Positions 12,301 to 24,300 of a stretch of DNA of 64,000 nt are shown piece after piece. Under the pieces are notes generated by a model. It was not told the origin of the DNA and did not search any database. It was given only the letters and a program-made list of their open reading frames with translations. The stretch is taken from contig RQOL01000466.1 in assembly GCA_013076295.1 (NCBI GenBank), forward strand, positions 1,798,001 through 1,862,000. The letters run 5' to 3'. The position numbers and the translations under genes were made by a program. The first letter of the stretch is position 1. Each line of letters starts with the position of its first letter. Origin of the DNA: Sanderia malayensis. Taxonomy: Eukaryota; Cnidaria; Scyphozoa; Semaeostomeae; Pelagiidae.

Positions 12301-15300
12301 AATTGTAGCAAATGAACTACCGTTATCAACATTGGCTCTGTGACGTCATTTATAGAGGTGACAGCCTGCAAGAAACAAAGAGATTCTTGAACAAGATAGG
12401 AAAAGTAATAGCTGCAGAGAAGTCAGTTTGCAGTGTTGCTTATGTAGTAAAATGCGTGACTTTTCGGCTGCAAATTTAAAGGCGTGTTCATGCATCTTAC
12501 GCAGTTTCATATACATCATTCAACGTGGCATTTAATAAAGAATAATTATAATGTTACTTGCAGTGACTTACTCTGTGAATGACAAAGACGAGAATCTTGT
12601 GAAGTACGTCACTCTGAAGTATCCTGTTAGAAAACGAAGATATCATTGACGAGGAGTCTAGACCGCCGAACCCGAGGCTTGGTCAGTTCGAGACTGTGGC
12701 ATTCTATCCTCAATAGGCATCTCAAAAATTCGTAAATTGCAAACACAAGCAAACCAGCTAGTCTCATTACATCGTCCCCTTGCTTCCCTGTGCTCTATTG
12801 GCATCGCTTCGGGAAAAGATAGACTCATTACATTACGTCCCAGTGCCTCGCTCGCAATTCGCTGAACACAAGGAGGAACGTTAAACGAGCGAGCAAAGGC
12901 GAGCGAGGCACAGGGACACAATGTAGTTAGTCTAGGGAAAAGAGCGAATGAATAGAGCACAAGGAAGCAAGGGGATCATGTAATGAGACTACTGACCAGC
13001 TTTGAATGCTTTTAAGTGGCATTTAGGCCCACTGAGGTTCTCTAACCCTTGCATCAAGCACATCAGTACAATCATGTGTTTACCTGTACAATCCTTTAAA
13101 TGCAGGATGTACTGGACTCAAGTTTTTCATGGGCGGCCAGCAGTGCGCGTGGGTCGTTAATCCTCGTTGCTGCATGCTATGAATTGAATAGAATTGAGCA
13201 ATGAATTCAATTAAATTCTGCGACTGAAAGAGCGTGACAAAGTCCCGGATAAATCAGTAATAGTGAAAGTGAATAGCATACTTGTTAGTGTATCTTTCCA
13301 GGGCCGTTTGGTGATCGGGTGTGGAGTAGCACCGAAGCTGAATGTGAGAATAGTCGAAGCTATCGTCCCAAACTATGTCTGCATGAAACATTTCAAACCA
13401 ACATTTCAGACCGACTTATTGACATTATAAAAGACAATGAACCCCCTACAGTAAAAACCCGCATATAAGAACATGTAAATTTCCATCCAGCCTATTGTTC
13501 CAAGATAATAAGCTATTGTTTCTTCTATTGTTTTCAAAAGAAATACCACCCTGAAGGTTCTTAATCCATTGGTTCTTATATGCGGGTTATTACTGTACCG
13601 TTATGCCCGTTGATAGCTAGTTAAGAATAGTAGTTCGCAAGAGGTTAGTTTTGTAGTGACGTGATTTACATGTTATCCACTTCTTTGAATTGGTCTCTCG
13701 TTCAACATAGAGTACTTGAGGCTCGTAGAGACATTATACAAATAATGTCAAAATACTTCGTGTAATTCGAGCGTGTGCGTGGTTGGGGCGTGCTTCCCCC
13801 AAAAAACCCCATTTCATTTGGTCCTAACCAATTGAAATCAAACTCAATACCCTTTGGCGTGTATGTCCCTTGCTGCATTTTGTCTGTGTCCAAAGTTGGT
13901 GCTTGAAAATCTGCCATCTAGTAACATAAAATACACGAATAACGCTTTACAATATACTTGCTGCAATATAGCACCGTGAACACAGGGTGATAAGAGATGT
14001 ATCTTTTGAAGTGAGTGATCAGTGATCAGTGACGACGAGCAGATTTGCCATTCACAAATGTGTTAGCTTTTCCGACTAAACATTATACAAGCATTACTAA
14101 CTACATACATACCCTACAAATATACTATACATAACCTACTATGCCCTACAATGCCATAATATATCATACTATACCAATCAGCAACATGGCAAGACGAAGG
14201 TGGTTGTAACATGGTGCATTCGTTTGCTCAGAGAGATTGTACTGGAGGATAGATAGTGTGGAATTAATACCTCACGTAAGGCGATTTCGAAATTCTGCGT
14301 CGTTTCACTAGATTCGCCAGGCTTTGATGGAATCTATAAAATCAAAGAAAAATAATTATTATGTACAAAGGAAGAAGTAAGAAAGATGATAAAATTTGCA
14401 TGAATCGAGTGGAAATTGAAACACAAAAACTTGCCGTTTCGTGTAGTTGACTGTGAGTTTTGTTAGCAACGCAAAGCAATGCAGATAAGTCTTTTTTGCA
14501 TTGCTCCAAATCAGATGCACCTAGAAGATATAGAGAAAACGTCTCCAAATCCCCAAACCATAAAATCCATAGGCCGCAAGATTTAATATGAAGATACAAG
14601 CATCGCACAAGGGTTTGTGAACTTTGGATCCGGCCTATCGCTCAAATACAGTAGGACATTATATGTCAATTGATTTGAGTAGAAATATCACCCGAAAGGT
14701 TCTCAATCCAGCGGTTCTTATATGGGGGCTTCTAATGTATGTGATACATATAAATACAATTACATATGCATAAATAAATGGAAATAATATGAAAAATATA
14801 ATGATATATAAAATATAGAAGGCATAGGGCAGTTTTAGGAGAATTCAAATACCTACCAGAAAAGACTCGTTGAGAAAGCAATGTAAGAATAAAACTGAGA
14901 AATCCTTCAGCTGTCTGCTTCTCTTTTTCCAAGTTCGACAGTTTGGAATCACTGGCAACTAGCTTTCCAAAGTGGAACCACGAGTTTAGTGAAAATCTGC
15001 ATAGAAACAAGAATAAAATTGCTGCTAAACAATAAAAAACGTGAGTTAAAATATAAGTTATTGCCGGTAAAAAGACAACTTGTTGCTGGAAAAGGCATTT
15101 GTTGTTGGTTAGAACACGAGTTGAGGGACGAAAGAAGGAAAATACAGCACGTCTCTGAGACAAAGGCTTTGGGTGACAAAATGCATGGAACCAATGTAAA
15201 ACCAAGTATGAAATCAAGAGTACCTTTCAATCAAAAGTATCAAGAAATAATCAGGATCAAGCTTTGAAGCTGCCATCTACAAAAAGGAAGTAAAAATTAC

Positions 15301-18300
15301 ACAAATATTACCCCCGTCATTGTCAATGCTTTGCAGTCAAAAGTGACTAAAAATCAACCCAGTGCAAGGGTGTGATGTAAGTTAACGAGTCAACTGGAAG
15401 AGAGTCAATGACGAGAGAGGCTGTGTTATTTATAGTGGGCTTATAAAATAAGTTAGAGTAGCATGATGGAGCAGCAATCGTGGGAGCTCAAAGTAATATG
15501 CCTGATGGTATTACCTGGACAAAAAAGATATCCAAATCGATCATTGAGTTGCAAAAATGACACTGCACGTATGACTGGGCTTGCCCTCGAATTTGATATC
15601 CATTATAAACCCACAGGCCGCATTTGATTTCATTGCAGCCAACCTGTAGACGTAAAGGACAGTGTATGGTTGAATTGACTTGTCCTGTGTTCCATTGGAA
15701 TCTCAATAGCAAATAGCAAATCGAATAGCGAACCCCTCGCGTAATAAACCTTTTCAAACTTTAATATTATTCTTTTTGCTTAGGGTCTGTCCACATCAAC
15801 CCAGACTGATAAGTGGGCCCCATTGTTGACTGATCAAACTATTGTGGGTCCCATTGTTTAAGGTTCGTCATATTGGGAATATCAACATTGCCATGAAAGG
15901 CAAGAGAGCATCAGAAATTCAAAGAAACCTATCTTTTAATTATATATCATCGTGATGAGTACATACCAATGCTCGTAATGGATATTCCATCCATTTTGCA
16001 AGAAGATCAGCAGATGGTAGTGCCTCTTTTTCATCCACTCCAAATCTATTGATGGCCTGTGGTCGAGACAAGAAATTGTCAATTAATGTTTATCAATACC
16101 AAATGTTAAAACCATGCTGTAAAACTTTACGAGGATTAGATCAAGATTCAGAAATGTTGCCCAAAGCAGTAGTTGGAAAGAAAAGCAACTAATCGTTATG
16201 ATTCATTTACTTCTCGCTGAATGAAATCCTCAACAATAAGAAAATAAGCAAGCACTCTAATGTATGATATTCAACTTAAATCAAGTTATGATCTGATGAT
16301 CTCACACTACAAATAATGGATTAAGTTGCATCAAATTCTCTTCAAGAATGTTCTGTGAGGTACTCTGGTTGCTATAACCAATACATCCTGATATTTAGCA
16401 AGGAATTCTAAGCGAGGAATCGCTGCTTGATCCTGACAGTTTCACTATGACAGAACAGGTGAATGAGGGCAAGTAATAACGGAAATCTCTTGCAAAGGGG
16501 GTTCTCTGCTCCTTCCATCCCCCCACCTCTGAATACGCGCTTGGAGAGACCCTGGCTGACTGGCTGACATTGTCAATTTATCATTTAAATGTTCGCAAAA
16601 AAGAAGCAAGTATAAATAAGAGAATTAAACCTTACCTGACTCACGAACAATGCAAGATATCGATGCAATGCGAGATGGAAAGTTAAGTCTATTTTCTTCG
16701 GCTGAAATAGAAAGAAAGGAGGTATTTATACATCTTCAGACTACTCTATTTAATGTACAGACACGGACTAGAACGCCTCTAACAAGCGTACATGATTGCC
16801 ATAAAGCATTTACTGCTGATTATTTGCTGCTATTAATGTCTATATCATACCATGAACGGAACCACCGAATACCACTGCTGCAATGCCTTTTCTGTCGCTC
16901 GTATCATTTTGACACAATATATTCCCTTGTCATTCTGAATAAAAGCAAAAAAGAGCATTATTTCAACTCGGTTGCCTACCTGTGTACATGCTTTGAAGAG
17001 TCTAGACTCATTACATTGCGTCCCTGTGTTTTTGCTCGCTCCTTCGCTTCACCAATAGAGACCTATCACATTTGAGCTTCAAAACTCTGGAACAAATAGC
17101 AATGTGATACGTCCCTGTAGTGAGCGTGATTCGAGTGACGCGCAGGGACGCAATGTAATCAATCTAAGGGGAGTCTAAAACACTATATCATCGCCTTCTA
17201 AAAGAGGTAGACGTGAAATTAGCATGACACAGCTAGTTGAACGAATACAAATCCAGCATACCAACTTGACACAGCCTCGAACCAATTCCCACATCACTGC
17301 CACAACTGACTCGAACTCGACCGAGAAAGAGGTAATATACGTGCTTGGTTCGAACTCAAGGTGCGTCAATAATTCTCGCCGATTCCGATTCATGGCTGTT
17401 GGATCAAAACGGAGCAACAAGATTAATAAACAACCTTGGGCAAGATAACATACGTTCTGCAGCAAGACAATTGACAATAATTATCATCACAATATGAGAT
17501 ATACATTCAATTGGACGAACAAGCGAAAGTCAAGGTTAACAAGCGTCTAAGCTACCCGATGCATTGAGATGAAGTACCCTTAAATTGACAGAATAAATGC
17601 TTACCTGTTACCAGCTTTACCAAAGTCATCCATTGCTCAATCAATGCGTCATCGTTTAAGAATATCTCAACGATGTCTTTATGCGACAAAACGTTTATGA
17701 GGTCACTTGTAATGGGCCAGTAGCAGTGTTTGGAGAGGATGAAATTCCTGCAGCAGGCTACAGGAATCGACACTGTCGTAAGACACAGGTCTGAATCACC
17801 TGTGCATAAATATCAAATAAACATTTCAGGAAAGAAATGACAAATTTCTCCAGATGCAATAATCCACAGGGTCGCTAAGTTCAAGAGCTCAAGCCTGTGA
17901 ACGTGGTTGTGATCTTAGCTCTTAATTCTACTCTAACTTATTTTATAAGCCCGCTAGAAATAACATAGTTTTTATCGTCATTGATTCTCTACCAGTTGGC
18001 GCGTTATCTTACATCACACCCTTGCACTGGGTTGATTTCCAGTCACTTTTGAGTGCAATGCATTGAGAATGATGGAGGTAAACGATGTGTAAGGGCTAAA
18101 ATACATTTAAAAAACATTACTAACCAGCAGGTGTTGCTTCATAGGGCATAATTGTTGCACAAGAGTTGATCATATCAATGAGAACAGTCACCAATGTGTG
18201 TAATGCATTTTCTTCATGTACCATCAACTTGGCAAGAACATCACTGCTGAACAGTTGCACACTGACGTGTACAAGATTGTTTGAGAGTTTCTCTGGCTGC

Positions 18301-20029
18301 ACAGACTGACAAAGTGACTTGCCAATTGCGCTGTAGTGACGACAAAACGATCTTGTGAAGGCTACCTTTGGTACGAATAACATAAAGCACTATAATGCTA
18401 GGCTCACAAATTGATTAAAGTCTTGTGGTGACAAATTTCAAAGTTTAATTGACTGACCTTGTATGATGGATCAGGTAGGAGCTGCAACATGAATGTAGCC
18501 AGACTGCTTGCAAACTCAGACTTGACAAGAATATGCATTAGAAAGTCAAGAAACGTCACAAATGTCCCCTCAATCTTTATACTGCTGGTTGCTGACTCTG
18601 ACCTTGAAGATGTGCAATCCAATGAGTCAGGTTCTTCGTCTGAAATATAATTTGGAACAGCAGAGCTGGCTGGTATCGGAAAGTCAGTCCCTGCAACTTG
18701 CATCATGTTATGGGGAATACCGTGTGGTAATGGAGGACCGCTGGTAGGCGATGTTGGCTTGGTTGGCTGCAGTTTGATACTGGCGGAAACGTGGTTGCTT
18801 GCTAATGATATCAACTCATCAATTGGGGAGAGGATGGCTTGGCCAATGATATCTCTTAATATGTCAGCTTCTGAGATCTTGCTAAGAAACTTAAGCAGCT
18901 GTGGTAATTTTTCTGGCAGCCTGTATATCTCATCTGAAAACAGAAAAAGACATGCAATAAAAATATTGAAACATCTCTTAACTCAAACTGATAACTCATT
19001 CAGTACATTATTCCTTAGTTCAAGTCACCAATAACTCAAATTGGCCAGTTAAAATTGCTTCATAAAACACTTTATGATTCAAGTTATCAAGAACATATTG
19101 CACAATCATCAACTCTCCATAATAAAAAAGCTATGGCTGTAAAAACTGGAATGCAGAACTTGCTCTGTTACAAAATAGATTGCTTCTTACGTTCACTTCT
19201 GGCCATTTGGAGATCATCATAAATCTTCAGAATCAGTCTTGGAATTATGAATTTTGCTGAAGTCAACATCTGATCTGGTATTAGTATTGTTTGTCTCTTT
19301 CTCTCACTGCCATGACTTGTACAAAACCTGTATAACGAAATGATTACTTTAAAACTCTACAAAATCAAATTGAACAAGAGAACAGTGGATATTTTGAATA
19401 AACTATGGTATCCACGGTAGTTAAATAGCTAGATGAAATTGGGCTGCAGGAAAAAAGACATGGGCGTTCCCTGGAAAATTGACGCAGAAAGAAGGTGTGG
19501 CGATATGGATTTGACAAATGGAGAAGAGAGGGGAGGGGCTAAGCTTTATTCCACACGGTAGTTTGCAATGATTGTTACGTTAAAATAATATAAAAAAGTA
19601 TGCATACCCTTGCTTTCGCATCACGTTCTCGTCACCACAGTCGCAAGCACCACCGGCTTGACTTCTGAACATATTAAAATCATGTCCCTCGTGATTGCCA
19701 TTTTGGAAACAATCTGCGCACAGTGACATACATGGTGATATTGCACAGTCTCGGCAACGATACGCAACAAAGTGAGCATTCCACACGAGCCCGCATACAG
19801 AAGAGGTATTATTTTGCTGCAATATTTTCAAAAAGTCCTCCGGAGTATCGCCTCCAGCCATCAACCAGAAGCACCAGTCTGCTTTCTCGTCATCGAATTC
19901 CCCGTCATCAGATTTTAAAAGGGTGTCGAGCACTGATGCCAGCCGTCTAGTTACCCTACTACCGCTGTTTATTTCTCTACTCATAAGTTCCGCCACTCTT
20001 CTCCGACCTTGTTTCATCAGCTCTGCCAT
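3329..20029 (-). CDS. UBR3: UBR3-type E3 ubiquitin-protein ligase, 3' part beyond window
   Basis: Large RING-type ubiquitin ligase with a UBR box. Minus-strand exons, all phase-consistent: 20029-19608, 19327-19191, 18933-18458, 18365-18125, 17799-17605, 17395-17262, 16934-16851, 16701-16636, 16056-15967, 15643-15515, 15276-15224, 14996-14857, 14520-14435, 14333-14271, 13917-13851, 13372-13282, 12623-12572, 12365-12276, 9506-9419, 8978-8895, 8723-8589, 8364-8253, 7718-7655, 7429-7370, 6890-6755, 6454-6322, 6143-5857, 5500-5336, 4908-4781, 4582-4472, 4203-4060, 3845-3780, 3461-3329 (last one weak). This gives about 1,487 residues; human UBR3 has about 1,890. The UBR box is at residues ~79-147 ([34 protein letters not shown]). 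The RING is split over three exons: CVICGQ (~1265), [18 protein letters not shown] (~1395). A conserved basic helix (RQQKILAEF) precedes it. Introns after 14435 and 4472 have GC donors. From family knowledge, UBR3 paralogues do not act as classical N-degron receptors. The C-terminal cap domain was not found here. Confidence 0.93.
5030..5285. repeat. purine-rich minisatellite in UBR3 intron
   Basis: Almost pure A/G tract built on AAAGAGGCAAAG and AAAGAAATAAAGAAACAAAG variants, with the latter repeated in near-perfect ~24-base steps around 5120-5210. It lies between the exon at 5500-5336 and that at 4908-4781. The long serine/phenylalanine/leucine frames on the opposite strand are translation artefacts of this tract. 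Confidence 0.85.
6468..6566. mobile_element. MITE copy 1 (TACAGTAAA family, partial)
   Basis: Right part of the ~150 bp family. It ends in TTCTTATATGCGGG and TTTTTACTGTA and contains the inner CCTATTGT / ACAATAGG pair. It lies in the UBR3 intron just before the exon at 6454-6322. The left terminus is missing. Confidence 0.65.
6949..7095. mobile_element. MITE copy 2 (TACAGTAAA family)
   Basis: Near full length (~147 bp). It starts AGTAAACACCCGTATATAAGAACC and ends with the inverse GGTTCTTATATGCGGGTGTT plus TACTGA. The middle carries CAATAGGCTATTGT. It is located in the UBR3 intron between the exons at 7429-7370 and 6890-6755. Confidence 0.75.
8073..8221. mobile_element. MITE copy 3 (TACAGTAAA family)
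   Basis: Diverged copy: the left end reads GCAGGAAAAACCCGCG and the right end GGGGTTTTACTGTA, with AACAATAGTCTATTGT inside. It sits in the UBR3 intron immediately before the exon at 8364-8253. Confidence 0.65.
9774..12162. mobile_element. 2.39 kb foldback-like element with ~933 bp inverted arms
   Basis: The left arm 9774-10706 is an almost exact reverse complement of the right arm 11231-12162, with only scattered mismatches visible (for example one base in the GCCGCTGCTGG block). They are separated by a 524 bp spacer. The termini read ATAGACCAGCATATACTGG on both sides; a TA or AT target duplication fits but cannot be told apart from the terminal palindrome. The element lies in the long UBR3 intron between the exons at 12365-12276 and 9506-9419. 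The near identity of the arms suggests a recent insertion or gene conversion. The spacer and the start of the right arm carry a broken protein frame, annotated separately. Confidence 0.9.
10707..11368 (+). pseudogene. transposon-type protein fragment (HAFTG...FFRKGKA family), frameshifted
   Basis: The spacer encodes a fragment of a protein type I associate with invertebrate, especially cnidarian, mobile elements. Seen here: a HAFTGND motif, then [13 protein letters not shown], and downstream a NIIARIWK block. The frame then shifts near 11245, and the C-terminal part ([20 protein letters not shown], ending at TGA 11366-11368) continues in another frame in the right arm. A 215-codon open frame starting at 10630 begins in the left arm, but that start is only the antisense copy of the C-terminus, so I do not take it as the true N-terminus. 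No transposase catalytic triad is visible. The protein family name is uncertain. Confidence 0.55.
12653..12991. mobile_element. palindromic MITE-like element, copy A
   Basis: It contains the motifs GACTCATTACATTACGTCCC and, inverted, AGGGACACAATGTAGTTAGTC, with further CATTACATCGTCCCC-type blocks outside them, so it looks nested or rearranged. It shares these ends with the copy at 16996-17178. It is located in the UBR3 intron just upstream of the exon at 12623-12572. Confidence 0.55.
13447..13597. mobile_element. MITE copy 4 (TACAGTAAA family, full length)
   Basis: Best preserved copy, 151 bp. It starts TACAGTAAAAACCCGCATAT and ends with the inverse ATATGCGGGTTATTACTGTA. The inner GCCTATTGT...ACAATAG-type blocks and CCACCCTGAAGGTTCTTAAT are shared with the other copies. 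TA at both ends fits a TA target duplication as in Tc1/mariner-type elements (inference). It lies in a UBR3 intron. Confidence 0.8.
14647..14739. mobile_element. MITE copy 5 (partial)
   Basis: Partial, diverged copy: TACAGTAGG at the left, then the shared block ATCACCCGAAAGGTTCTCAAT and GGTTCTTATATGGGGGCTTC with TAATGTA at the right. UBR3 intron. Confidence 0.5.
15316..15461. repeat. interspersed repeat, copy 1 of an inverted pair
   Basis: About 146 bp in the intron between the UBR3 exons at 15643-15515 and 15276-15224. It is a diverged reverse complement of 17929-18078. Shared blocks include AATCAACCCAGTGCAAGGGTGTGATGTAA and CTTATAAAATAAGTTAGAGTA. No coding potential; probably a short non-autonomous element. 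Confidence 0.75.
16996..17178. mobile_element. palindromic MITE-like element, copy B
   Basis: The left half has GACTCATTACATTGCGTCCC and the right half the inverse AGGGACGCAATGTAATCAAT; the outermost AGTCTAGACT / GGAGTCTA are also inverted. It lies in the UBR3 intron between the exons at 17395-17262 and 16934-16851. It shares its ends with 12653-12991. Confidence 0.65.
17929..18078. repeat. interspersed repeat, copy 2 of an inverted pair
   Basis: Reverse-complement relative of 15316-15461. It lies in the UBR3 intron between the exons at 18365-18125 and 17799-17605. Confidence 0.75.
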
Positions 20030-20919
20030 TTCTGAGCAAATGTACTGATCAAATTAACATAATTCCTATTTCATATCAGATTAGACGACAAGACAACTTT
20101 TCAAAATAGGCCTAAATTTCTCGAAGGTCAACCTCGCTTTCGAATCCAGTTCTGAGATTTGTTTCGCTTTTCGCTCAAATTCAACTTCCTTGTTCGTCGT
20201 TTTCAAGGGTTGGGGTTGGGGGGAAGTCAAACTTCGTATGCCCCCCTTACTGCAAGCAACACTTTATAAATTATACAAAATCAACTGTTATTTCATCAAT
20301 TAAATGGCATAGCCAACGCCAAAGATATATATGTGGTGTATGTATTATTAAGAGAGGAAAAATGGGCGTAACTCAAATTGAGCCTCAATTAGTGAACAGG
20401 GCATCCAGAGATGGTGGAAAGCTTTAATTTTATCGGTATTGTCGAGGTCCAGCTGTTGTCTTCCTGCAGAGATGCATAGAAATTAGAAAACAAGCATAAT
20501 TAGATAGATGTTAATACAATTATATAATATACACAACATTACCAAAATGTTATATCTCCACTAACAACAAAGCTAAAAGAAACATGTTGCACAGTTGTTA
20601 AAGACAAAATTAAGACACTTATCCATTGAAATTGGATGAGTATCCAAATTAAAGCTAAATCTACAGCACAATGAATAAAGAGCTAAATTAAGTACTTCGA
20701 TTTATAAATACACCTTTACTCCCGCAAATACTCCATACACGATAAGTAACTCTTACCACAGAAACATCTCTATCTCAGCAATACAAAAAGCAAAATAGTA
20801 AGTGCCCCTGTGCTAAAAAAGTCTGGATTATTTGTGTTACAAAGTCCTTCTCACTAGTAATCTCGTCGTATATACATTTACATCTGAAAACTGCAAGTCT
20901 TACATTTCATTATAACCTT
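20030..20919. other. 5' flank of UBR3; no gene seen
   Basis: This is the promoter side of UBR3 and the far 3' side of the ATF2-like gene. I see no exon and no clear TATA box. A G-rich patch (GGGTTGGGGTTGGGGGG) lies at ~20206-20222 and is C-rich on the UBR3 strand. Confidence 0.4.
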
Positions 20920-21000
20920 ACACTTACAGCCTTACAACCTACCTTACACTTACAACCTTATAACCTTACACTTACAACCTTACACTTCATTATAACCAAG
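20920..21000. repeat. CTTACACTTACAACCTTA minisatellite
   Basis: Degenerate tandem repeats of CCTTACACTTACAACCTTA between the flanking words TTCATTATAACC (about 20906 and 20986). Four to five imperfect units; downstream of the ATF2-like stop codon. Confidence 0.7.
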
Positions 21001-21044
21001 ATGCATTGTACTATGCAGCCGTTCAAAGAGCCAGGTAAGTTTAC

Positions 21045-21202
21045 TACAGTAAAAACGGCCATACAAAAACCTACTTTTACAAGAACCTTTAGGCTAACGT
21101 TTCTTCCCAAAACAATAAAAAACAATAGATTTTGCATCCAGCCTATTGTTCAAATAAAATAAGCTGGATGCAAGGCCTGTGTATATGCGGGCATTTACTG
21201 TA
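21045..21202. mobile_element. MITE copy 6 (TACAGTAAA family)
   Basis: Full-length but diverged copy between TACAGTAAAAACGG and GCATTTACTGTA, with CATCCAGCCTATTGTTC in the middle. It lies 150 bp downstream of the ATF2-like stop codon, so it may be inside the 3' UTR. Confidence 0.7.
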
Positions 21203-21351
21203 CAGTTAGCAATGTTGAGACATTCGTGACAAGGGTTGCTGTGGTTAAATTTCGCCAAAATGAAGTTAACTTAGTAGTACGATATATCGTAAGTATTATT
21301 CAATACGTAAATAATTAATATTAAAATAAAAACATAAATATATAAGCGGTA

Positions 21352-24300
21352 TTAATGTCCGTTGACACTGTTGTTGGCATCGATTGTCCTTGAGTCGGCT
21401 TCAGATATAACAGGTATGAGTCTCATGGCTGCATTGGGATCAATTTCGTTCTGATTGGCCATGTCTGTGAGAGCACTGGACGCCACCTCTTCGTCAGTCT
21501 CGATATGGTGCTGCTCGCTGAGTGGTTGAATGCTTATGACGCTGTGCTCAATAACTGCCTTCTGCTGCATTGTAACTGGACAATCTTTGTGGGCCAGTAA
21601 GAGTCCCTTCAGCTGAGCTACTTCAGTGCGTAAATGGCTGATCTCACCCTAGAAAGATAAACAAAGTAAATCAGTCACTAGTCAAGTCGATAAAGGAAAC
21701 AGCGACAATGGAAATCTTGCAGTGAACTCTCCATCACCATCTATTCTGAACAGTCTCAGTCAAAATCTCGACTTTTTGCTCAGACAGACCTTGTAGCTAA
21801 GGACTAATAGCATCGAGCTCGCACAGTTTTAATACCTGTAAGACAGTATTAGTGGCAGATAGGTCATCGGCTTTCTTCTCTAGCTGCTGAACCCAGACTT
21901 TTCTCTTCTGGCGACATCTTGAGGCGGCAGCTCTGCAGTAAAACAAGCAACGCATTGAAACACGTGCAACATAAAACAACTTCAAGCTGAAATACATTTG
22001 AAAAGAGTAAAAAGAAATAAAAATGACAAACCTATTTCTTTCCAAGAAGCGTTTCCTTCGTTCATCAGGGTCCATTTCGTCTTGACTTCTTCGACTTCTC
22101 TTACTATACATGAAAACAATCATCAAATGATGATAAGTAACTGTTAGGCTTGATTAATATACATGACCCGTCAAACATGATAAATACCCCATAATAATAT
22201 GATAAATACCCCTAATAATCGCAACAAATCGATAAGACAATAGTGCAAAAAATTGCTTACGCTTGTGATCCAGACAAATCCATGTCCAAATCGTCATCGA
22301 GATAATCTTGAGCTTCTGGAGAATTCACAGAGCTGCATGGAGATGAAGATGCGTTGGAAATGATCGAGAAGCTCGCATTGATACTCTGTTGCTGTTGTTG
22401 TTGTTGTTGATGTTGTTGGAGTGCTGATGTTGTTGTGGTGCTCTTTACTTGGTTAGTCAATGCAGACGACATGGAATTCTGCTTCAATATCTCCTTTAGT
22501 TTCTATCATATAAGGGCATAACATTAAGGTCACATATCTCAGCATGGAGGCCTTTAACTGGCTTAAAAATTTTGTTATACCGAAAATAATAATAGAAACT
22601 TTTAAGCTGTATATCTTTCTGAAACATAAAGATATTCTAAACCAATTTGGAATACTGGTAATTGAAAGACTGCCATCTTAATTCGGTAAGAAATGTGTCG
22701 TTCTTTAGAAAATTTCTACAAGCTCCATTTTCCATTGAAAATAGAAACTGGCTCTATTAAATTCTTCTGTAAATATAATACACAACAACTGCGTTGCAGT
22801 GCCAGGACAGAATTTTTAATTTCAAAGATTTCTACACTGCTGAGACTGAAATTTCATTCATTCATTATTCAAATTCATCCCTGGAGATTTGAAATTAGCT
22901 CAGAAGGACTTGTCTTCAGTTTCTTTGATCTACGAGTAGCCTTCTTTCAGCTTAGAAGTTCCAAACAGACGGGATAACCTTGTGCTCACTATAGAAGATC
23001 GCATAGAAGCCTTTGATCTTAGCATGAGACCATGAGAATACACCTCGTGTACGCGCAAACTGTAACGGAGAAGATACCCGAAACCAACTTACGCTTGCAA
23101 AAGTCAATGAAAGTCGAATTGCCTCACCTGCTTCGCAAGTGCTGTTTTGTCTGCATCCGCATTGCCATTCTGCCTGGCGTGCATGATAGCAGGATGCGGC
23201 ACAGCTGAACGAATTTGACCGCCAGATCTTTGTGTCTTCATACCATTTGCTGGCAAGCTAGTCGACGCTGGATTAACAATAATGGTAGGTGTGTTGCCTT
23301 TACCTGAAAGATTTAATTGATACATGTCGTATTACATAAAGTAGAAAGCAGAAAAAAACAGTTGCAGAAGACTGCAACAAAATGAAGCTGGAAAAGGTCG
23401 GAACAAGAAGACGCCCCAGATGAACAGAATCACCAGGTAGTCAGCGACCATATTATTTATTTATGGTGTAAAATAGTTAAATGCACTCATACTTGCAATG
23501 ATTAACTGTCGTTGATTGTCTGTAATAACCGTACTTTGGCTACTGACAGCAGCTTTCGGTGGTGATGGCCCAATAATAACTATTCCGGCTGTGGACAGCT
23601 TCTTTACAAAATCCGAATTGCCGCTCATTAATTTGGAAATGTTCTCTGTTGTTGCTACGACAGTTGAGGTCTTTGAGAGAGAAAGATAGAATGATAATTA
23701 GTGTAGCACAGGTAGATACACATACAGCGACCATTACTACACACACAAACACACACACAAAAACGACAACAACAACAAACAATCCCAAACACACACGCAC
23801 ACCGAAAAAATTTTCACCTCCCTGTGTGTTCGGCTTATCAAAACACAACAGCATTCACTGTATTATCAGTGAACAAAAATTCGAACACCTTTAACATCAC
23901 TTCAACGTCAGTTTTACTTTAACAAAATCTCAATTCAAATGAGCTCGCGTGGACAAGAACAAACTCAAAACCAACTAATTGACTTCATTAATCTTCATCA
24001 AATTTGAATCTATGTTTTTAGAAGCATAAACAGGTTCATATAGCTTCCACAGAGATCCCTACTGCGTGCAAGGCTCAGAATATAACGGCTTAACACGAGG
24101 AATACGAGTTCTAGTCTCAAGCTTTTGTTCCAATTCTGTAAAATGAGCCAACAGAGCAGCACATGCTACTAATTAAGCAGTGTGATTACGGATAGGGATA
24201 AAAAACTATAAACCTGGCAAAAATTTCCAATGAACGTGAACAACAAATCAAAATGTGAGTGAAGTATATTTTGAACGACGAAGTAAGTAAAAGACAATAA

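Noticed and set aside
16650..17075. 141-codon plus-strand frame
   Set aside because: It runs antisense over two UBR3 exons (16934-16851, 16701-16636) and a MITE; no similarity to anything known.
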